Shown here in pieces: positions 1-16,500 of a stretch of DNA of 64,000 nucleotides. Both the position numbers and the translations under genes were made by a program. The notes beneath the pieces were generated by a model. The model was not told where the DNA came from. It made no database searches and saw nothing but the letters and a program-made list of their open reading frames with translations. The stretch comes from Anisakis pegreffii (taxonomy: Eukaryota; Nematoda; Chromadorea; Rhabditida; Anisakidae). The stretch's first letter is position 1, and the number at the start of each line of letters is the position of its first letter. The stretch is from positions 62,001-126,000 of the forward strand of contig JAPYMA010000008.1 in assembly GCA_035041965.1 (NCBI GenBank), given 5' to 3'.

Positions 1-3000
1 AATATGCTTTTAATACATAGTTATTAAAAACGATTGCCGTTAATGAATAATTCAACGGAATATCTGAACCTTTATTGAAATGAGATACTTTTAAAAACCG
101 ATATAGTTCCAACGATACAGTGTTATGATGGTAACAATGCGATTTTAAAAAAATTACTTCCAATATCGATTCAGGAATGGAGAACCAATCAAATTTTGTA
201 TGGGCCATTAATTGAAGTTACATTGGTGATAACTAAACTTCGTTGGCCACCAAAAAAATCTCAACTCCACTACTATCAACGTTCACACTGATCACCACCA
301 CACATCAAAAATCAAACAGGTGAAAAAGTGACTGCAAAATATTAAATAGAGCTGACCGCAAAGTTATGCAACGCTCGTGTGCACGCATGGAACGCGTCGA
401 GTGTGCCTTCTCGTGCATCGATTACTAAATACAACAAATAACGCGAATCGTTGCATCTGCAAAGTTGATTAATTTCATGAAATATTCATTTTGAAAGACA
501 ATGTTGCTATGCAACAACACCGAAAAATTCATCAAACAATCATAAATGGAACAATTTTATAACTAAACTGTAGATTGTTGATGCAAAGTTCAAATAATAT
601 AATCCCAAAAAGAGTTTTCCATTAAGTCAGCAGCGAAAATAAAGACAGTTATCTTAATAAAAGATAAAGAAATTGAACTTCGCACTCAGAAGAAGCGGCG
701 GCCCTATGAGATAATCCTTTGAAAGAAAACGATGCAATAGAAACGATTACAATAGGACTAATAATGATGACAGTATTAGTCATAATGTTAATATCGTGAA
801 ATGGCGTCTATAAAGAAGAATAACAAATGAATTGTAATCAAATAAAGAGAACTCAATGTTTTACAATACGGAAGCGATGCATAAAAAATTAATCCGACAA
901 GAAAAGATGAAGTGACTGCAGCTGTGTGTGCATATGCGCATGAAATGAATTTAACTGAAAATGCAGCTGTTATTTCAAAAATTACAGCATCAGTTGATCC
1001 GAATTAATTTCATAATTCAATTCTGAGAGCCGATTCGTTTCAATGCATTTCAAATAGTTGCATTGCTTCTTCACTCAAATCCTTTAAACATCACAAAACA
1101 GTCAATACAAGTTTACGCGTTGATAAGTAGAAGAAACCACGAAATAATCAAACAATAAATGATTCAAGCAAACAAAAAAATAAGACTTTATCAAAGATAC
1201 AACGAAATATATCCGGTTCCATCGATAGAATGAACGCGAAAAAAATGCTTTCACTACTTCAAAATCACACATGCTTGTGCAACGTGGTTTATCGCAAGTG
1301 AATCAATAAAAATACGATGATGTATAACATAGATGAATGGCGCGATGTTATTTATAAAACATCCTGTTGACTTCATTGAATTCAATTTTTGATGGTGCAG
1401 CATAGAAATAAGTATTTGAATAAGATGTTAAGCAGAAAATGAACGTACGATGAGTATAAGGAACGAATTGAGAAGAGAAGAGCCGGTAGTATATCGAATG
1501 GTAGATGGGCACTTAGCTTCAGTTCTACTGTTATATTACTTGAACAACATTTTACATCCGTACCTAAAAGTATTCACTGAATCACTGCAACTCATCGCAA
1601 ACATTAAGATTTTCGAACGCTCCAACTAAAGTTCGAAATTTACGAAAGTGATATCGTTTATCAGTTATGTAAGAAAATCTTTTTTCAAAAACTGTCAAAG
1701 TTCACCAACAAGTTAAGTAAAAGATACCAACCAAAATTATAAGCGTTTGGAGTGTTTCTCAAAAACGAATTATTGTACCAATAATCAAAGTCAACTAATA
1801 ATACGAAAATCACACAGATCATAAAGATAAAAGTGTTGTTTGCCTTAAATAACTGAATGAATAGATGAAACAAATCATAAGGAAAACTAACCATGAATTT
1901 GAAGAAATTTATGCGGTTCAATATCAGGTGCAGAAGCGAACGCATCAGAGAAGTATTTGCTAAACGACCTCATAAAGCCTCATCTAATCGTCTCAGTCTG
2001 AAATCACTTCAACTCAGTCTAATGATCAACGTTTAATTGAGACACGAACTGTCTTTCTTCAACTGCACGAACGAAAACCATCAATTCAACAAAATCTTGC
2101 TAACCAAATCTTTTACATGCATTTATTCAAATCACCCAATTACTTCTCTATCAATTACGCATGTAGACGTTTACAGTCTTGCAATTTTTTGCTTGTGCAC
2201 AATTACAGAAGCCTTCAAGTGTACTAACAATCAGTTTACATTAGATTTCACACGATGTTTTTTCCTCTCGGAAATACGATTTCTTCATACGGCTTATTTT
2301 TCTTGATGACTTCAATTCAACAAAACGAACAAAGAAAATTTTTTCTAATGCGATAAACGTTTGGAACCCATAGAATGGTGAACAATTTAACGGTTAGTGG
2401 GAACAAATTCGGAAGAATTATCAATGATTCAATTACAAATCGGATGTAGATTTAATGAAAGATATCTTTGGTTCAGCATAAATGCGAGACGCTTGTTTAT
2501 ACAATAATCTTTTTTGAAACGAACAACAGATTTTTTTCGATGCAATCCAAGTTTAAGCGATAGATAGATTATATTTAGGTGAATAAGTAAAAAAGAAAAA
2601 ACACTGAAAATGACACTTTCAAAGTGAATATTATTTCGAAAACGATGTGCTGACAGCAACTCAACAGCATATAATATACAACCAAATACTCGTCATCTGT
2701 ATAAATGTAACACATTCGTTGTAATAACTTTACACTATACTTCGCTATAAAAATAAACGCATAAATACACAAAGTATTTATGTACATATAAAGATATTCA
2801 TTTCATTCCTTTTCTAAAACTATCATCGTTTGTATTTTATCTGAAGACAGAAGTGAAAATGATGTTCATTCGATATGAAATGAACACATAATTTGAACGA
2901 AACGAAGGACGATCTTGGGGTATGTAGGGCTGATTAACTCGTATTGGGTACAACTGAAGAAGAAGAAAGCATAACTGTACACTGACTTTGATCTTACGTG

Positions 3001-6000
3001 CTATTTTACATCGAAAATTTGAGGTTGAACTAGGCATTAACTTAACTTTAGATTTGAACGTCAGATGAAGCCTGAAAACTTCTTAAAATTACTGAAAATC
3101 TGAACTCAATTTAGAAAAGTCTCAATCAAAGCGAAGTTTCAATTTGTGCAATATTCACACAATTGAAGACTAGACGAAAAATTTTTTCAAGCTAAGGTTC
3201 AATTTATTTTTGATTCTATTCAACGAACAGATGAAATGCTCCGAATATACAATTCTACATTTGAGAGTATTGAACTGAGTGAATAAATAATAAAAGACTG
3301 AGGATATTTAATGGTCAGAAATGAAAACAATAAACAAAATTTGGTGCAAAAGAAAATTTCAACTGTGCGATTACTTGGGGATTATTTTCGAGGGATTGGA
3401 GAAGAAAAAACTGGACAGGTGCTGTAAACAAAAGTGATAATAATAGAGATTGTCAGTGAATGAATAATGATAGAGGAGTATCACACAATGCTACTAATAT
3501 GAAAAATTCGAAGAATTTCCACAGATGAAACAAATGCTAACGATAAGCACAGATAATCATAAATAATAATTCTGCACAACATAACATAACACTAAATCAA
3601 ATCACAAACCAAACACAAAATCAACAAACTATTCTAATATTGAACAAACATCGATTCTAGCAACATCAACAGCAAAAAGTATATGCAAATAAACCAATAA
3701 AATATTTGTTCAGTAAATCAATCCGATCAATTTTTGATAATCGATCAAGATACGAAACTGAACTGTCAACAGATCAAAATAATGATCTAGAAAAGCGTTT
3801 GATATATGTATGAGCTATATGTTTCGCGTATAGACAAATAAGCGTTTAACCGCATGGGAGGCGAAGCGTTCAGCAGTTACAAATCTCTGTTTAAGTTTGA
3901 CGAAATACTTTCGGAGCGGTGAAAACCACAAAAATAGGCAATTGCATTTTCTTTCTCAATCAAATTACAGGTAACGATGAAAGCATTCATTCACATCTTC
4001 GACAATTGCTAAAATTCAACGCATAAGTGAGTTTCATATCACAAACTTGCAATGTTTGTAATCCCTCCTCCACTGGCTCCGTTAACTAGCGCATATATTC
4101 AACACTGGGTGTCCGAATGAGATGAGAACTGATCGTTGTGTTAACGCAAAGCATGTTTGCATTGTCGAATTTAAGTGGACAAGCAAAGGAATTACGCGAA
4201 AAACGATGAATTAAGAAAATGAATCGCATTAGCTTTGCTTCGAATTGTAACTGATCTATAATTCAAATGTGACTGATCAAATGAAGAAACAAAACATGCA
4301 TATACAACTGAATTGGCAAGCAATAATTCAGTCATTTTGCGGGCTCGAGTCTCTGTTCTCAATCATGAACCGATATGAACATTAACTGCAACGTATTTCA
4401 GCCAACCTTCCAATCGGTCTCAAACATGATTTTGACAAATGATTGATAGAATGACAAAAACGTTGATATCGATAAATGTGAATCATGGCAGTGGGAAGTA
4501 AGACCACCCTTAAATTTTAATAGTTACCAAGTCCGAAAATTTGAGACTATCAGCCCCTCCCCCTACTCCTCATCATGAATAGACATTTCATTGAACTGAT
4601 TGTCAAATACGACCTAAACCAAGCATACATTGGATTTTGAGAGAATTAGTTTTGAACACACTTGAAACGATCGCAGATGATTGTACGTTGAAGTGAAGCG
4701 CTCGTTAAGCGAACGATGCCTTTTTTAAAAAACAATTTTTTGGATAACAAAAGTTTTTTTGACGGAACTGGAACGAATAAGAGTTTGAATAAGCCAAAAG
4801 AATTGAGTGAAATGAAAAAAGCGTTGAGGAAATACTCTTTAAGGGAAACAAAGGAAATTCTCGATGTATCGTCGTATCCTTCATATTTTCGTTCAAATTT
4901 AAAACGGGAAAAAAATTAGAATCGCTTATTAGAATATTATCAAAATATGAATAACTGTTTGTTTCCATACTTGTTCTCCACGAATGGATAACGAATAAAT
5001 AATGAAAAAAAACGGTTGAGTAATATAAAAGCGTTCAATACACAACATTTTCATTTCTAGGAAAAACCAACGATGTGCTATTATTATTGACACATTCGAC
5101 GAATAACGATTGAAATGCAACGAAAATGACTAACAAAGATCGAAAGAGCGTGTTTCATGAATCATTACTGAAAAGTTCATTGGCATCAAAATTTCTTTTT
5201 TCAGTTGTTGTTTCAGTGAAGTAAAATGACTGCTTGATAGAAATGTATGTTAATGGGATAACAATAATAATAATAATTATTATTGTCATTATCATAACAT
5301 TAATGTGATAACGATATCAAAATACAACAAAAAATTTCACTGTAGTGAAACACTTACGGGTATTCGACTATAACTGGTTCAACAAGTCTAAATTTAGTCA
5401 AAGAAATCAAACGAAGCTTCTACCTCATCAGCCCACTTCAAGCATATGATGCAATTAACGTCATTTGTGGATGAAGAAAACAGGCATAAATAAACTCAAC
5501 TTATATTCAATTAAATGCTGGAAAGAACAGAAGAAAAAAAAAAACGAATTTGCACTCAGAATCATAATCAATTTGATGAGTCGATGGCGTTTTCATGACG
5601 GACTTCCATCACAGATATCAGAACTGGTTACGAACGAATGATAAAGAAATGATTCTATTCTTGCCATGATTTACGATTAAATGGAGACATTCTAATGCGC
5701 TCTTTCCTTGTAAAATTAACAATCGATCAGTACACTTTTCAAAACTGTTGACAAGTGATCAATACGCGGATGACAACGAATATATCCAAATAAAATGCAC
5801 GACATTTACAATTGAGCACTTTTCTACCACTGAAAAATACTGTCAATTGCCTATCCACTGAAAATTTCCGCACTAGATCAACAATCCTATCAGATCATTT
5901 GATGTCAAATTATTCACTTCGAACGTACTTATCATTTATTTCTTTCATTACCCAACTGGAACATAATTTCTCAAAAAAAAGAAAAAAGAGAATAGACTCT

Positions 6001-9000
6001 ATTTCATTTAATGGATGGTTAGTTGGATGTACGACTGAATTGAAAAAGAATAGAACACTTGAAAATGGGACGCTATTAAATGATGCTTTCTCACCATTTA
6101 GCGCTCAATAATTTCTCATTTTCAAAAGAAAAAAACAAAAACAACTATGATGACTGACAAAGGAGCTTGTTGATTTTTTAGAATGGGATTCAATAATTGA
6201 TTTGTGCAAATTTTTGCGTTAGATTAAAAATATTAAATAGAGGAATAGAGAAACGAACGATAAGTTGCTTATCATTCGATGATGTTTGTCATATAGAAAA
6301 AACGTTCGTTCTCATCAAACTAATAGTCTATGCTCCAAACGAATTATCATGAATAAGCGTTTTCGCATCTGTGCTGTTTATCTTCATTCACTGAAAGATT
6401 TGCGCATTCAAAGGCTCATCCACATGTCTCTTGTCCACAATACGAAAAATCTGAGCATTTCTTGCTGACGAATGGAAATGAACTTCACGATAGCAAAAAA
6501 ACTGATAACGAATCGATGACGACTGAAGACGAGTTCCCTCTTTGATTTATTTTCGACGAAACAAGTTCTTAACGCTAATTCAACAGCACCATTACTTACA
6601 AACGAAAGATGACATTTTATAAAGGTACCTACTATGTTACAGAAATCTACTCTGTGATTCGAGGTGTATATTGTTTCCGTTAATTTATAATCAGAAAGGA
6701 GTTCTCGGCAGTGATTCTGCAAATGGGCAATACATATTTGCTTGCAGTTGAACAATAGATTTTCTGTTACCATCTCAAATGTCTTTTAGAGGTTTCTCTT
6801 AAGGACGCTTATGTTTCTTCGTTCATGCATGATGAAAATAGCACATTTTCACGACACAACAACAGATGACTGAAAGCATTCAACTAAACAACTTCACATT
6901 AAATCTTCACGCATTTACTCTCATATATGAGAAAGTCACGAGAAAATGCTACATAAAAAATGAAAATTCCTAAGTAAGACACAATGCGATTATATCAAAG
7001 ACAACGGACCATTGCAGGCGATCTTCGATACTCGCAAAATGATAATGATAGCCAGCAAATGAAGCCATAAAACTGCCCATCCCGTAAGCAAAAATCACCG
7101 TCCGTTTGGTACAGCAATCTTCAGCATAGAACATCGTCCATAAGCCATCATATAGCGTAGATACGAGCGCTATTAAACCATGAAATACTTCTCACCGAAT
7201 TCATAATGGCCATGAAACACTTTAAGAGAGATATTATTGGCAGCTCTAAGAGATCACAGAGAATAATCATCAATTTCATAAAATGCCAAGAAAAAACCAA
7301 TTCTATTACTGTGAAGAAAAAACGCAAACAATCGTATGATCAGTACGAATGTCGTAAACGAATGATCAATGTGAACGATTTCTTGCAGACGTGAAATTTG
7401 ATGGTATCTCTACTGTTTTGCATTTGTCATCAATTGATTGAAGAATTGATGCGCAAAATATTTCGCGAGAAAATTTTCTGTTAACAATAAAACACTGAAT
7501 GCGCATTGCTTAAATTCAGAAAATTGAATTAAACGATCAAAATTGCGAGAATTTTTACGTTATTCTTTCGTATGAATTATGCCCAGGTGAAATTATCGAA
7601 AAAAAAACAATTTCAATGGTAATATTATAACGAAAAATCGAATTACAGGAACGAATTTGACGTGTAGAATTCAAAACATATCACTACAACGCAGACATAC
7701 ATATAACATTTGTGAAAACGGACTGGTTAGCTTGTTTCTCCGTATACAGTAATAACGCAACAGATGGCAACAATTTTCAAAGATATACTCAACTGCAAAA
7801 AAAAGAAGATGAGCACAATGAAAAATGATGCTTTTTTCCTGAGAATACGTTATTGTATATTGGAGTAAATATAGAAGATCAAAAATAACTACAGAATGTA
7901 TAAATCAGTTGACTAGTAACAAAATTTATGCACGTTCAAGATGGGAAATATATGTGACTTTTTGCTACTTGCACACATGAAAAATATACCATAACAATAT
8001 GAACATATCAAAAACCATTTAAAGATGAAGTTCCTTTGAAAGTTGATTTTTTTTCGCACAAAATATCTCAGTAAATTACTTGCAGTTAGCACGGCTGTAA
8101 GAGAATTATGAATGTAAAGCATGGAACATGGATAACTATTTCAGAAATGAATTCTCTGCTGAATGGACGAATTTTTGAGAGTTTGAATAACGTGAATGAA
8201 TAGGCTTTGAGAGCAGTTTCATTTGAAATATATTTCATGCATTTGGTTATACAAAAACCAGAATAATAATCAATGACGTGTAAAAAGGTATGTTTGACGA
8301 GATGAAATGAAAAATCAATTACATTAAAATTGAAATTTTCAAGGTTGATTTGGTGTTTTTACTTCTTCGAGTTACGAGTGAAAACCAAAAAGAAATCACA
8401 ATTGTTCAACAATCGCCCTTAATTAATCAAATTGGGATTGCTTTTTAAAGAGATGATTGTTAGTCACAATGATCTAATATGACAAACACGTAATTATTTC
8501 GTGAGGAAATCGTACAAACAAACTGCATTTCAAAATCAATGATTTAATTGGAAGTTTATTTGTGAACTGAATTATCACAATAATTCTCGATTTGCTAACA
8601 TGCGGTTTAGAACGCACAAAAATCATTAAAAATATGACTGATGAGCGCTGTTTCGGAGCGATTAAGAGGGAATGAGTGTTTTTATGCGTTGCACAACTGA
8701 ACATACAACGAAACGCGAATTCGGATTGATCTGTCATTCGAACAGTTCTATCAACCCCAACACCCCAAACTACGTGAATACAACCTATGCGATCTCTGTT
8801 ATCACGAAACGTTTCCGTAAGTAACGCTCAGCAAATATTGCACTAATGGCAATCAAAATCTACTCAAACAAATTTGGTCGTTCATTGCTTCTTCATCAAC
8901 TAACGCAAGTTATCAATTCGTTAGTGAACAATCTCGATTTCTAGCACTGTAAATCTAAAACACACAACCAATAAAACAATCACTTGAATTCCACAATCAA

Positions 9001-10442
9001 ATACTCGTTACAGCCTTAATGACACAAGCTCATTATCCTACGAAAACAAGCAAACAGCAAACTGCACCATGATTTAATAACATTTTCCACTTGTATTGAA
9101 CAACTAAAAAATCTCATCCGATTATTATCTTATCTACACCTAATTATTATCTTTGAATCATAAATTTCGAACTTCATAATAATAATAAAAATCTTTGTAT
9201 GCATAAAACGGATGATATCCATACAATGGATGCAAATCGAATCTCATTGCACAACAACAACAACGGTATGTACAGCGTGTATAATATAACACGCGACGCG
9301 TTTAGCAACGCTGCCCTTTGTCATCCGTTATGTGGTTATTATGCAAATATACAACTATCTACCTACTAGCATTCGTGCAGATATTCACCATGAAAGTAAT
9401 TTTTCGATATTCCAATTTTACGTTATGCTAAAGTAACACTACGGTTCAGCTTTGTTTTCAGCAGTAAATTCGCACATGTCACTGAAATTGGAACGAATCT
9501 GAAAGGCGCATCTCATCGCCTTCCAACAGATCATCTCTGTTCCCATTATCCAGGATATGATGTTCCCAAAATGAACTGTTGTCAAAGCGTCGAAAAATTA
9601 TTGTTAATTTACTGCATACCATTTTATTCATGAGTATTACATGAGCACGGAAAAATAAAAACATTAAAAAAAATTGACCAAAAAAGTAAGAAATTGGTAA
9701 AGACAGTGAAAAACTTACAAATAATATTCCCAGGTAAAAATGAGTAACTTCAATCAAAACTGCAAATGAAAGTGAAATGACCATTTAATGTATAATTGAA
9801 AAGACGAATAAAAGTTTCTAGCAACTTGAATTTCGTTGTAACTTTTGTTTTCATTTGCACAAATTCAAGATGATTATTGAAAGTGGCGGATTTATCAATC
9901 GGATCTGTTAGCAATTCCTCAAAATAATCCGCAAGAAAGTATTCCTAACTGAAGAACGTTTATCGAATAGACTGCTCGCTCAGTGATGCTTATTCAATTC
10001 GTATTAAACATACAGTAATCAGTATTATCACTGCATAATCAGTTCTTACAAATGTTATTTTAAAATTACAGTCATTGTTGATGTTATCAAACAAAATATT
10101 TTTTGACGATCAAGAACAAAGAATAAAAATCGTCGTAAATATCTTATCAGTGATTGGGTGTCTTTAAAATGCTGGTTTACTATGGGAATTTAATTTGATA
10201 TTTGAAGTCTAAAATTGTAAAACTGAGAAAGCAATTACCAACGCGTACAACACGAATAACATTTATTCGAGTGAACAACACTCACAATGCTCACCTCTTC
10301 AATTCCCGTTTGTTGGCTACATTATATCTTTGTAGAGGATGATTTTTTAAATGATATTTTATGATTCATATGGGTACGATCTGTATTCTGTTTATTCATT
10401 TACCTTATGACAGCAATCATCACATATTCGTATCAATATGTA

Positions 10443-10447
<5 letters not shown>
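1..10447. other. A+T-rich region without a supported gene
   Basis: No open frame in this stretch shows a recognisable domain, a splice-compatible neighbour or a convincing amino-acid composition. Frames of up to 121 codons occur on both strands, as expected by chance in sequence this rich in A+T. A short AAT/ATT inverted run lies near 5265-5290. No RNA gene, transposon end or long repeat was recognised here. It may be intergenic or part of a very long intron of a gene outside the window. Confidence 0.5.

Positions 10448-10526
<79 letters not shown>
10448..10526. repeat. (TA)n microsatellite
   Basis: An uninterrupted alternating A/T dinucleotide run of about 79 bp. It produces false Tyr/Ile open frames on both strands, which should be ignored. 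Confidence 0.97.
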
Positions 10527-10527
<1 letters not shown>

Positions 10528-10532
<5 letters not shown>

Positions 10533-13500
10533 CGTGGTCTTTGGCGCATTCTCTTTTCGCATTTTTTGCTCATTCACTGTTTCTTATATGTATCCTTGGA
10601 AGATTGGTTAAAATTTTTTGGGTGAGCAGCTATGTTTGTTAGAGAGTAAGCAATGGATTATTCGGCTATGAATGGAAACAACAAGAAGGAAGAGCTAGAA
10701 AGACAAGGTGTGGTCTCTGAACGCAGCGCACAAAAATGAGACACGAACCGTGCCACTGTTAGGATGTCCGGCAACGGTGTATGCTGAAACCGTGCACACA
10801 GCTGTTGAAAGTGATCCAACAAAAGCTGTGATTTGCCGAAATGGGACTATCTGAAACGTCGATGCTTCGCAGTCTATAAGCTATGGGCAAAGTCGTTCAA
10901 TCGCTCCGTGAAGTATTTTTTATACGTACATTTTGTCTGAATACCTCCTTGACTTCTAATCAATATTCGTGCATCCTCTGTTAAATGAATAATATGCACA
11001 TAAATATGAATCAAAGTGCTATGCATTCAGCACTTAAACTAAGCGCATATTCAAATTCCTTTAGATTCACTATCAGATGTCAACATTTTTGAATTGTAAT
11101 CTTTGTACATCTCATAAAAAATAAATGATATCTTGAATTTGTTATTCGCAAGAGTGCATTTATGAGTATTTGTTTAACATAATGAAAATGAGCTAATTCT
11201 GAATTCTTTACAGCCGTCACAAGCACTTCTTAATGTACTTTATCCCACTAACTCTCCTCATCAGCACTTGCACTGCCGAAAGTTTTTTTTAATTCAGTCT
11301 AAAAAAAACTTGCTCAGTGTTTTTTGTTGAAGGTATCCCTCTACCAATATGAAAGATAAACTGAAATTTCTTGTAGATGTTGAAGTTGTTGTTCTTTTTT
11401 TTTTTCTCAAGAGTATCGTTTAAAACTTTCGCTGAATATCTTTAAAGCAGGAACCGAAAAAAAAAACGACCTCGTAATGAGCATTATACAAATATGTGTG
11501 AAATGTAAACAAATTCAAAAATTAAAAACGCACACACACATATAATGATGCGATATTCGGTTGGAGACGTCTTAAGTGGCAATCGAATAAAAATTATATT
11601 AATAAAAGCAATACGGTGATCATATGCTCACATACCAATCAATTTTTTCAACGATGAATTTTGGTTTACAAAAACTGTAAGATTATGAAAACATTCTTGA
11701 AATATGCATGGACATAAAAGTGAATTGAATTCATGAAATGTATTGCAAGCAGAAAAGCAGTGCATGAAAACGTTATAAATAAATAAACAAGCAAGGAAAG
11801 GAAATTGAATGTGAAATATAATCTGATAATATAACACTTTCGCATCGCATCAAACAACTATAATTTGTATGTTCGTTTATCGGCATCTTTCAACTTCATT
11901 GAACATAATATCGGAAATCGATCAAATTCATCTCGTTGCGATCTATGCTAAGTCAGTTCGAAATCATTTTCATAACGTTTCTGCACAATTATTAAAAGTT
12001 AATTCGCTTCAGTCGGTGACCATATTCAGCTATCTTTGAATTCGATTAACATTAACGGAGAAAGTCAATGTTTGTATATTCGAATTTGCACTTGTGTCTA
12101 ATTGCTTCCATCTAAAAACCGCAATCTGATGAATATCGAATTTCTCCGAAAACAAAATTTGTGGTGTGGCTACTTTCTTCTTTAGCATCAAATAAGTGCC
12201 AAAAATTTTTTCTTTTCGAATTCTTCCACTAACAAAGTTTTATTGATAAACGTTCCAATGTTGATTTTTATGGTTTTACAGGTGTGCATGAGAGCGTATC
12301 AATCGTTAATCGTTCATCTAATCTATCCTAACAGCGCACTCTTAATCATAAAGTAAGCGATGGCTTATTATTTATACAAATACATAAACGCCAATAAATC
12401 GTTTGCACTTCTGAAAGTGGTACATTATTAGGCAGGTGTTGAGTGTGAGCCATGAATCTGCTAAAAACATGCAAAAATGTGAATCTCTTGTCGACTTCAT
12501 CAATAATACACATTCGCTTATGGACAGCTCAGTTTTGAACACTACATCACCGCAAAAAAAATTAAAGCATTTTCAAAAACATATCGAGAGCAATACGGTG
12601 ATCCAGTTCGTTCAAAATAATTGGGAGCGCTTGCTTTTCATATCTTTTTAAAATCACATTCGTTTCGAGCTTATGCTTCTGGAGCTTTCAGCTTCCCAAG
12701 TCAAAGTTTCGTATTTGATCTTTTTATTTTCACATCGTAATTTTTCTTATATACTGATAAGGTGCAGCATCAGATCATCAATCAAACAGTTTGCATTTCA
12801 GTGTATCATAAAATTGTCTCATTTCGTATCTTTACGAAAAGTATCTCGCATCTCTGTGAAACAGATAATGAATTGATTGATTGCTGAAATTTTAGTCCGC
12901 AATGTGCACATCGTAAAATAGCGAAGAATTGAAAAAAAAAAGCAAAGTTTCCAGAGCATAAAGTTGAAGTTTATTTTAAAACGCGTCGTTTGAGGTTTTA
13001 GATTAATGATTCAACGAGTAACTGATAGCTGCTTATGTGTAATATATTATGCGAAATGTCAACTTTGCGATTCATTAAAATGCTTTTTTAAACTTTTGCA
13101 GCATTCGATTACAGCTACTTTAGATGGATCGGTCTCTCGTTGAATTGCTAAATCTATTCGCTACTTGAAACGCTTTTGCGGTACGATATTTCAGTATAAA
13201 ACAAAAGTGGTTGTCAGATGCTGCTGACAGTTGCAGGAAGTCATTGTAGTTGTTGCTGTTCTTTTGCTACAACTTATAAACACTAGCCTTCCAGAATGCA
13301 GATGCTGTCAGTAGGCGCATCTACTTTTGGATTGCGATCACTTATGCCGTTTCATAATACGAGTATTCAATTACGGACGAAAAATAGAAACTCAATTTTT
13401 TTGTGATTTATTCATTTGGCTACATCACCAGGAAAACTTTCTGCAATCATTTTGTAGCAAAATCTGAATGATGAACGAAACGAACGAAATCGAATAATTC

Positions 13501-16500
13501 AAGTCCTGTTTTATCCTAACAAAAGGATGCGTCGATCAAAACTCAAAGAGAATAATATAACATCGCTTAAACAATTTACAATCATACATTTTGTAGACTT
13601 CAAAGCAACGTTTTATTTCGTCAATCGAAAATGTCTGTGGGAAATTATGCATTTGCGATTGGACGGTGTCAATCTAAAAATCATCAAGCGTGCTACAAAC
13701 GTCTAACAGCAAAGATCAGAAACTTCAACTCATTGCAAAATAACAGCATGTGTGAAACAAAATTACCCATTATCACGAAAACTGTTTGATTACACCATAG
13801 ATTGAGTTATAAACAACTCTCTACGAGGGTGCACACCTCATCAGTGCAACAACTCAAATACCAGAACTGAAGTTACAGATGTTTTAAAGATCACTGCTAA
13901 CACTCGTGATGAAATGCAATATTACTTCATCATTTTATCGAGAGGCCAATCTGTTGAAGAGATGAAGCATAGAATCAACGCTCAATCTGTTCGCAGTTAA
14001 ACAAATCATTACAACGATGAAATGAAATGAAATAACAATACACATAAAAATGAAAATTTACAAAGCAATAATACGCTTTTCTTTACGGCTGCGAAACATG
14101 GAACATGAGCAAAGAGGAAAAGCGATACTTAGAAGTATTTGAACACCGTTGCCTAAAACAAAATAGAAAGACTTCATGAGTGATCAAAAAATTAGGAAAT
14201 CGGAAAAATAACTTTGAACGAGGTCGAAATTGATCGGTAAATCGAGAATCTTTGAATGATGCTTTATCCCGATAGCACCATTCTGTATCAGTTGCTACAC
14301 ACATCGCTAATAAATATGGCTCGAAGCATCAGATAAGCATTTAGCTTGACACAATAAAGAACGAATCATCAAAAGTTGCTGGTTACTGGCATAGGTGGGC
14401 ACCGTTAATCAAACTGCTAATGGCAATAGTTGTTATCCAAAAAGTTAACTACGCTGCCCTTAAGTCGCTGAATGAAGGAAAAAGTATTAACAGTAGTCAT
14501 TACGATATTTGTTAATTTCAGATTAACTCTGATTAAATATTTCAGAATGACTTCAAATCATTATATCTGATTCTCCCATGATAATAATTTTTTAACATTG
14601 ATCAATCATTAAAAATGCTTCTCGACACGTTTTCTCAGTGATCTGTTAACAGTAGGTAAAATGGACCTAACTATTCCCGTACTCTAAATGAAATCAATTT
14701 ACATTTTCTTAAGAATTTTAAACGAATTGATTCCACACAGTGAAAATTTTTACGAGTTAAATCAATACCTCTCCAGAAAGGCATTGCAGATGCTAATTTC
14801 GTATCTTTTTCAAATGTAATGCAATCGTTGCTCCATTGATGAGAAAATTAATCGTGGTAATTAATGATTAACAATTGATGAAACTGTGCCCAGCTCTGCT
14901 TTTCGGTATCAACACAATCTTAGAACAGCCTTGATCGACGGTCAATGAATGCTGGATATCTTGTGTAATATAATTTCTTCAACCTCTTTTTGCGGTCTTA
15001 TCGTACCACATCATCGTTGCATTTTTCACATTTTATCAAATGCATCGTCTCAATGATACGTTCAGAATATGAGGATTGTATTAAGAAAAAGACTGAATAA
15101 AAAATTCTTCGGCACAAATTCGATTCCTACTCCATTTCTGTTTTATTCTCCCCTCTGTTTCAATCACAATCATTTCTAGCACCGAGAAATAAAACCTTTT
15201 GCGTCATCAACCAGTAGTTTCGCTTGAGCTGGAAGTACCAAAATTCAGATGGAAAATCTTGAAGTGTTCATTGGGAGTGTTGTGTCTTCATTAAATAACG
15301 GGGCTTTTATTGGTCATGGTGGGGAATATTTACAGGAGGACATTTTTTAAATTTTAAAACAACAAATGCATCAACTGATACGCAAAAAATCTTACAGATG
15401 AGGTCTTAACGTAGGTTACTTTCTTTTGATATATGAATTTGTAAGAAATGATTAATAGTCTGAGAAAAATGAGTATGACCGATGAAGATGACCATTTAGT
15501 CTCAGCAGTAAATAAAAATTCTGACGATTGATGAAAAATGAAAAAAAAAAACTGAAAAATGAATTCTCAAAGAAATGAATGAGTGGTTTCAAAAGTCAAG
15601 AAACAAGTGTTTATTTACGCATCTCTCAAAGACAAATAACAAAGTGTTAAAATGAGCGATAACAAAATTACAAAAGTGATCATTATTCATAAAGCAATGT
15701 TCATCGTGTTAATATTGGTAACTTGCAATGTCTAAAACAAGCCACCTGATCATTATAATCGTACGTGGTGGTGCATCCAAACTGATGAAGTAATCCTCAA
15801 AAAATTTTAACACAAAAGATAGAGACAAACTTTTTTTGTGCATGGTGCTATATGTGCATGTATACATACTTACGCTTCATTTTTATCCATTCGATCGTTT
15901 TTTACCTATGCACAGATTTACATGGTTCCAATTAAAAACTGAAACTCTGTAATCATTCATATAATTTTTCAGTTTATTTGAACATGTAAACATTAATTTC
16001 CGGTTTGAGCAAAATTTATTGAAATGTTTTCGAAAAGTACTTCAAGGAATTGATGATCAACGCTGAGCGAATGAACAATGACAAATACTTGCAAAAGTTG
16101 AAAGAGATTAACGAAGTGCTGTTGTATTTTGCGCTTTGAATGGCGATGATGAGAATGGTATTCAATGAAAGGAATCAATCCATTAACTAGCTTATGCTGT
16201 AATAAGCAATCAGTGAGGATGTAAACAAATAAATAATGAATGAAATGCATTCGTTACACATAAATGAAGAAGAAGCTATTTGTGGCACAAGAACAGACTT
16301 GGTGGTTGAAAACTGAGCGAAGGTATTTTGTTGATGGACGAAAGCTCTATAAAAGACGCAACAAAGCGGCATCAATCGTTCAGGCAACAGGCGTCATATT
16401 TTACAAGCAGGCAGGCGTTTGTTTGCGTAATCGAAGAGGTGCAGGCAGATCCATCTATCTGTGGAAAGGATGGATTGTATGAGGAGAGTAAACAAATAAA

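Noticed and set aside
6408..6773. 121-codon minus-strand frame in the left gene-poor region
   Set aside because: No recognisable domain, no compatible neighbouring exon, and an A+T-driven composition; length alone is not convincing here.
10361..10642. Overlapping Tyr/Ile repeat open frames on both strands
   Set aside because: They are translations of the (TA)n microsatellite.
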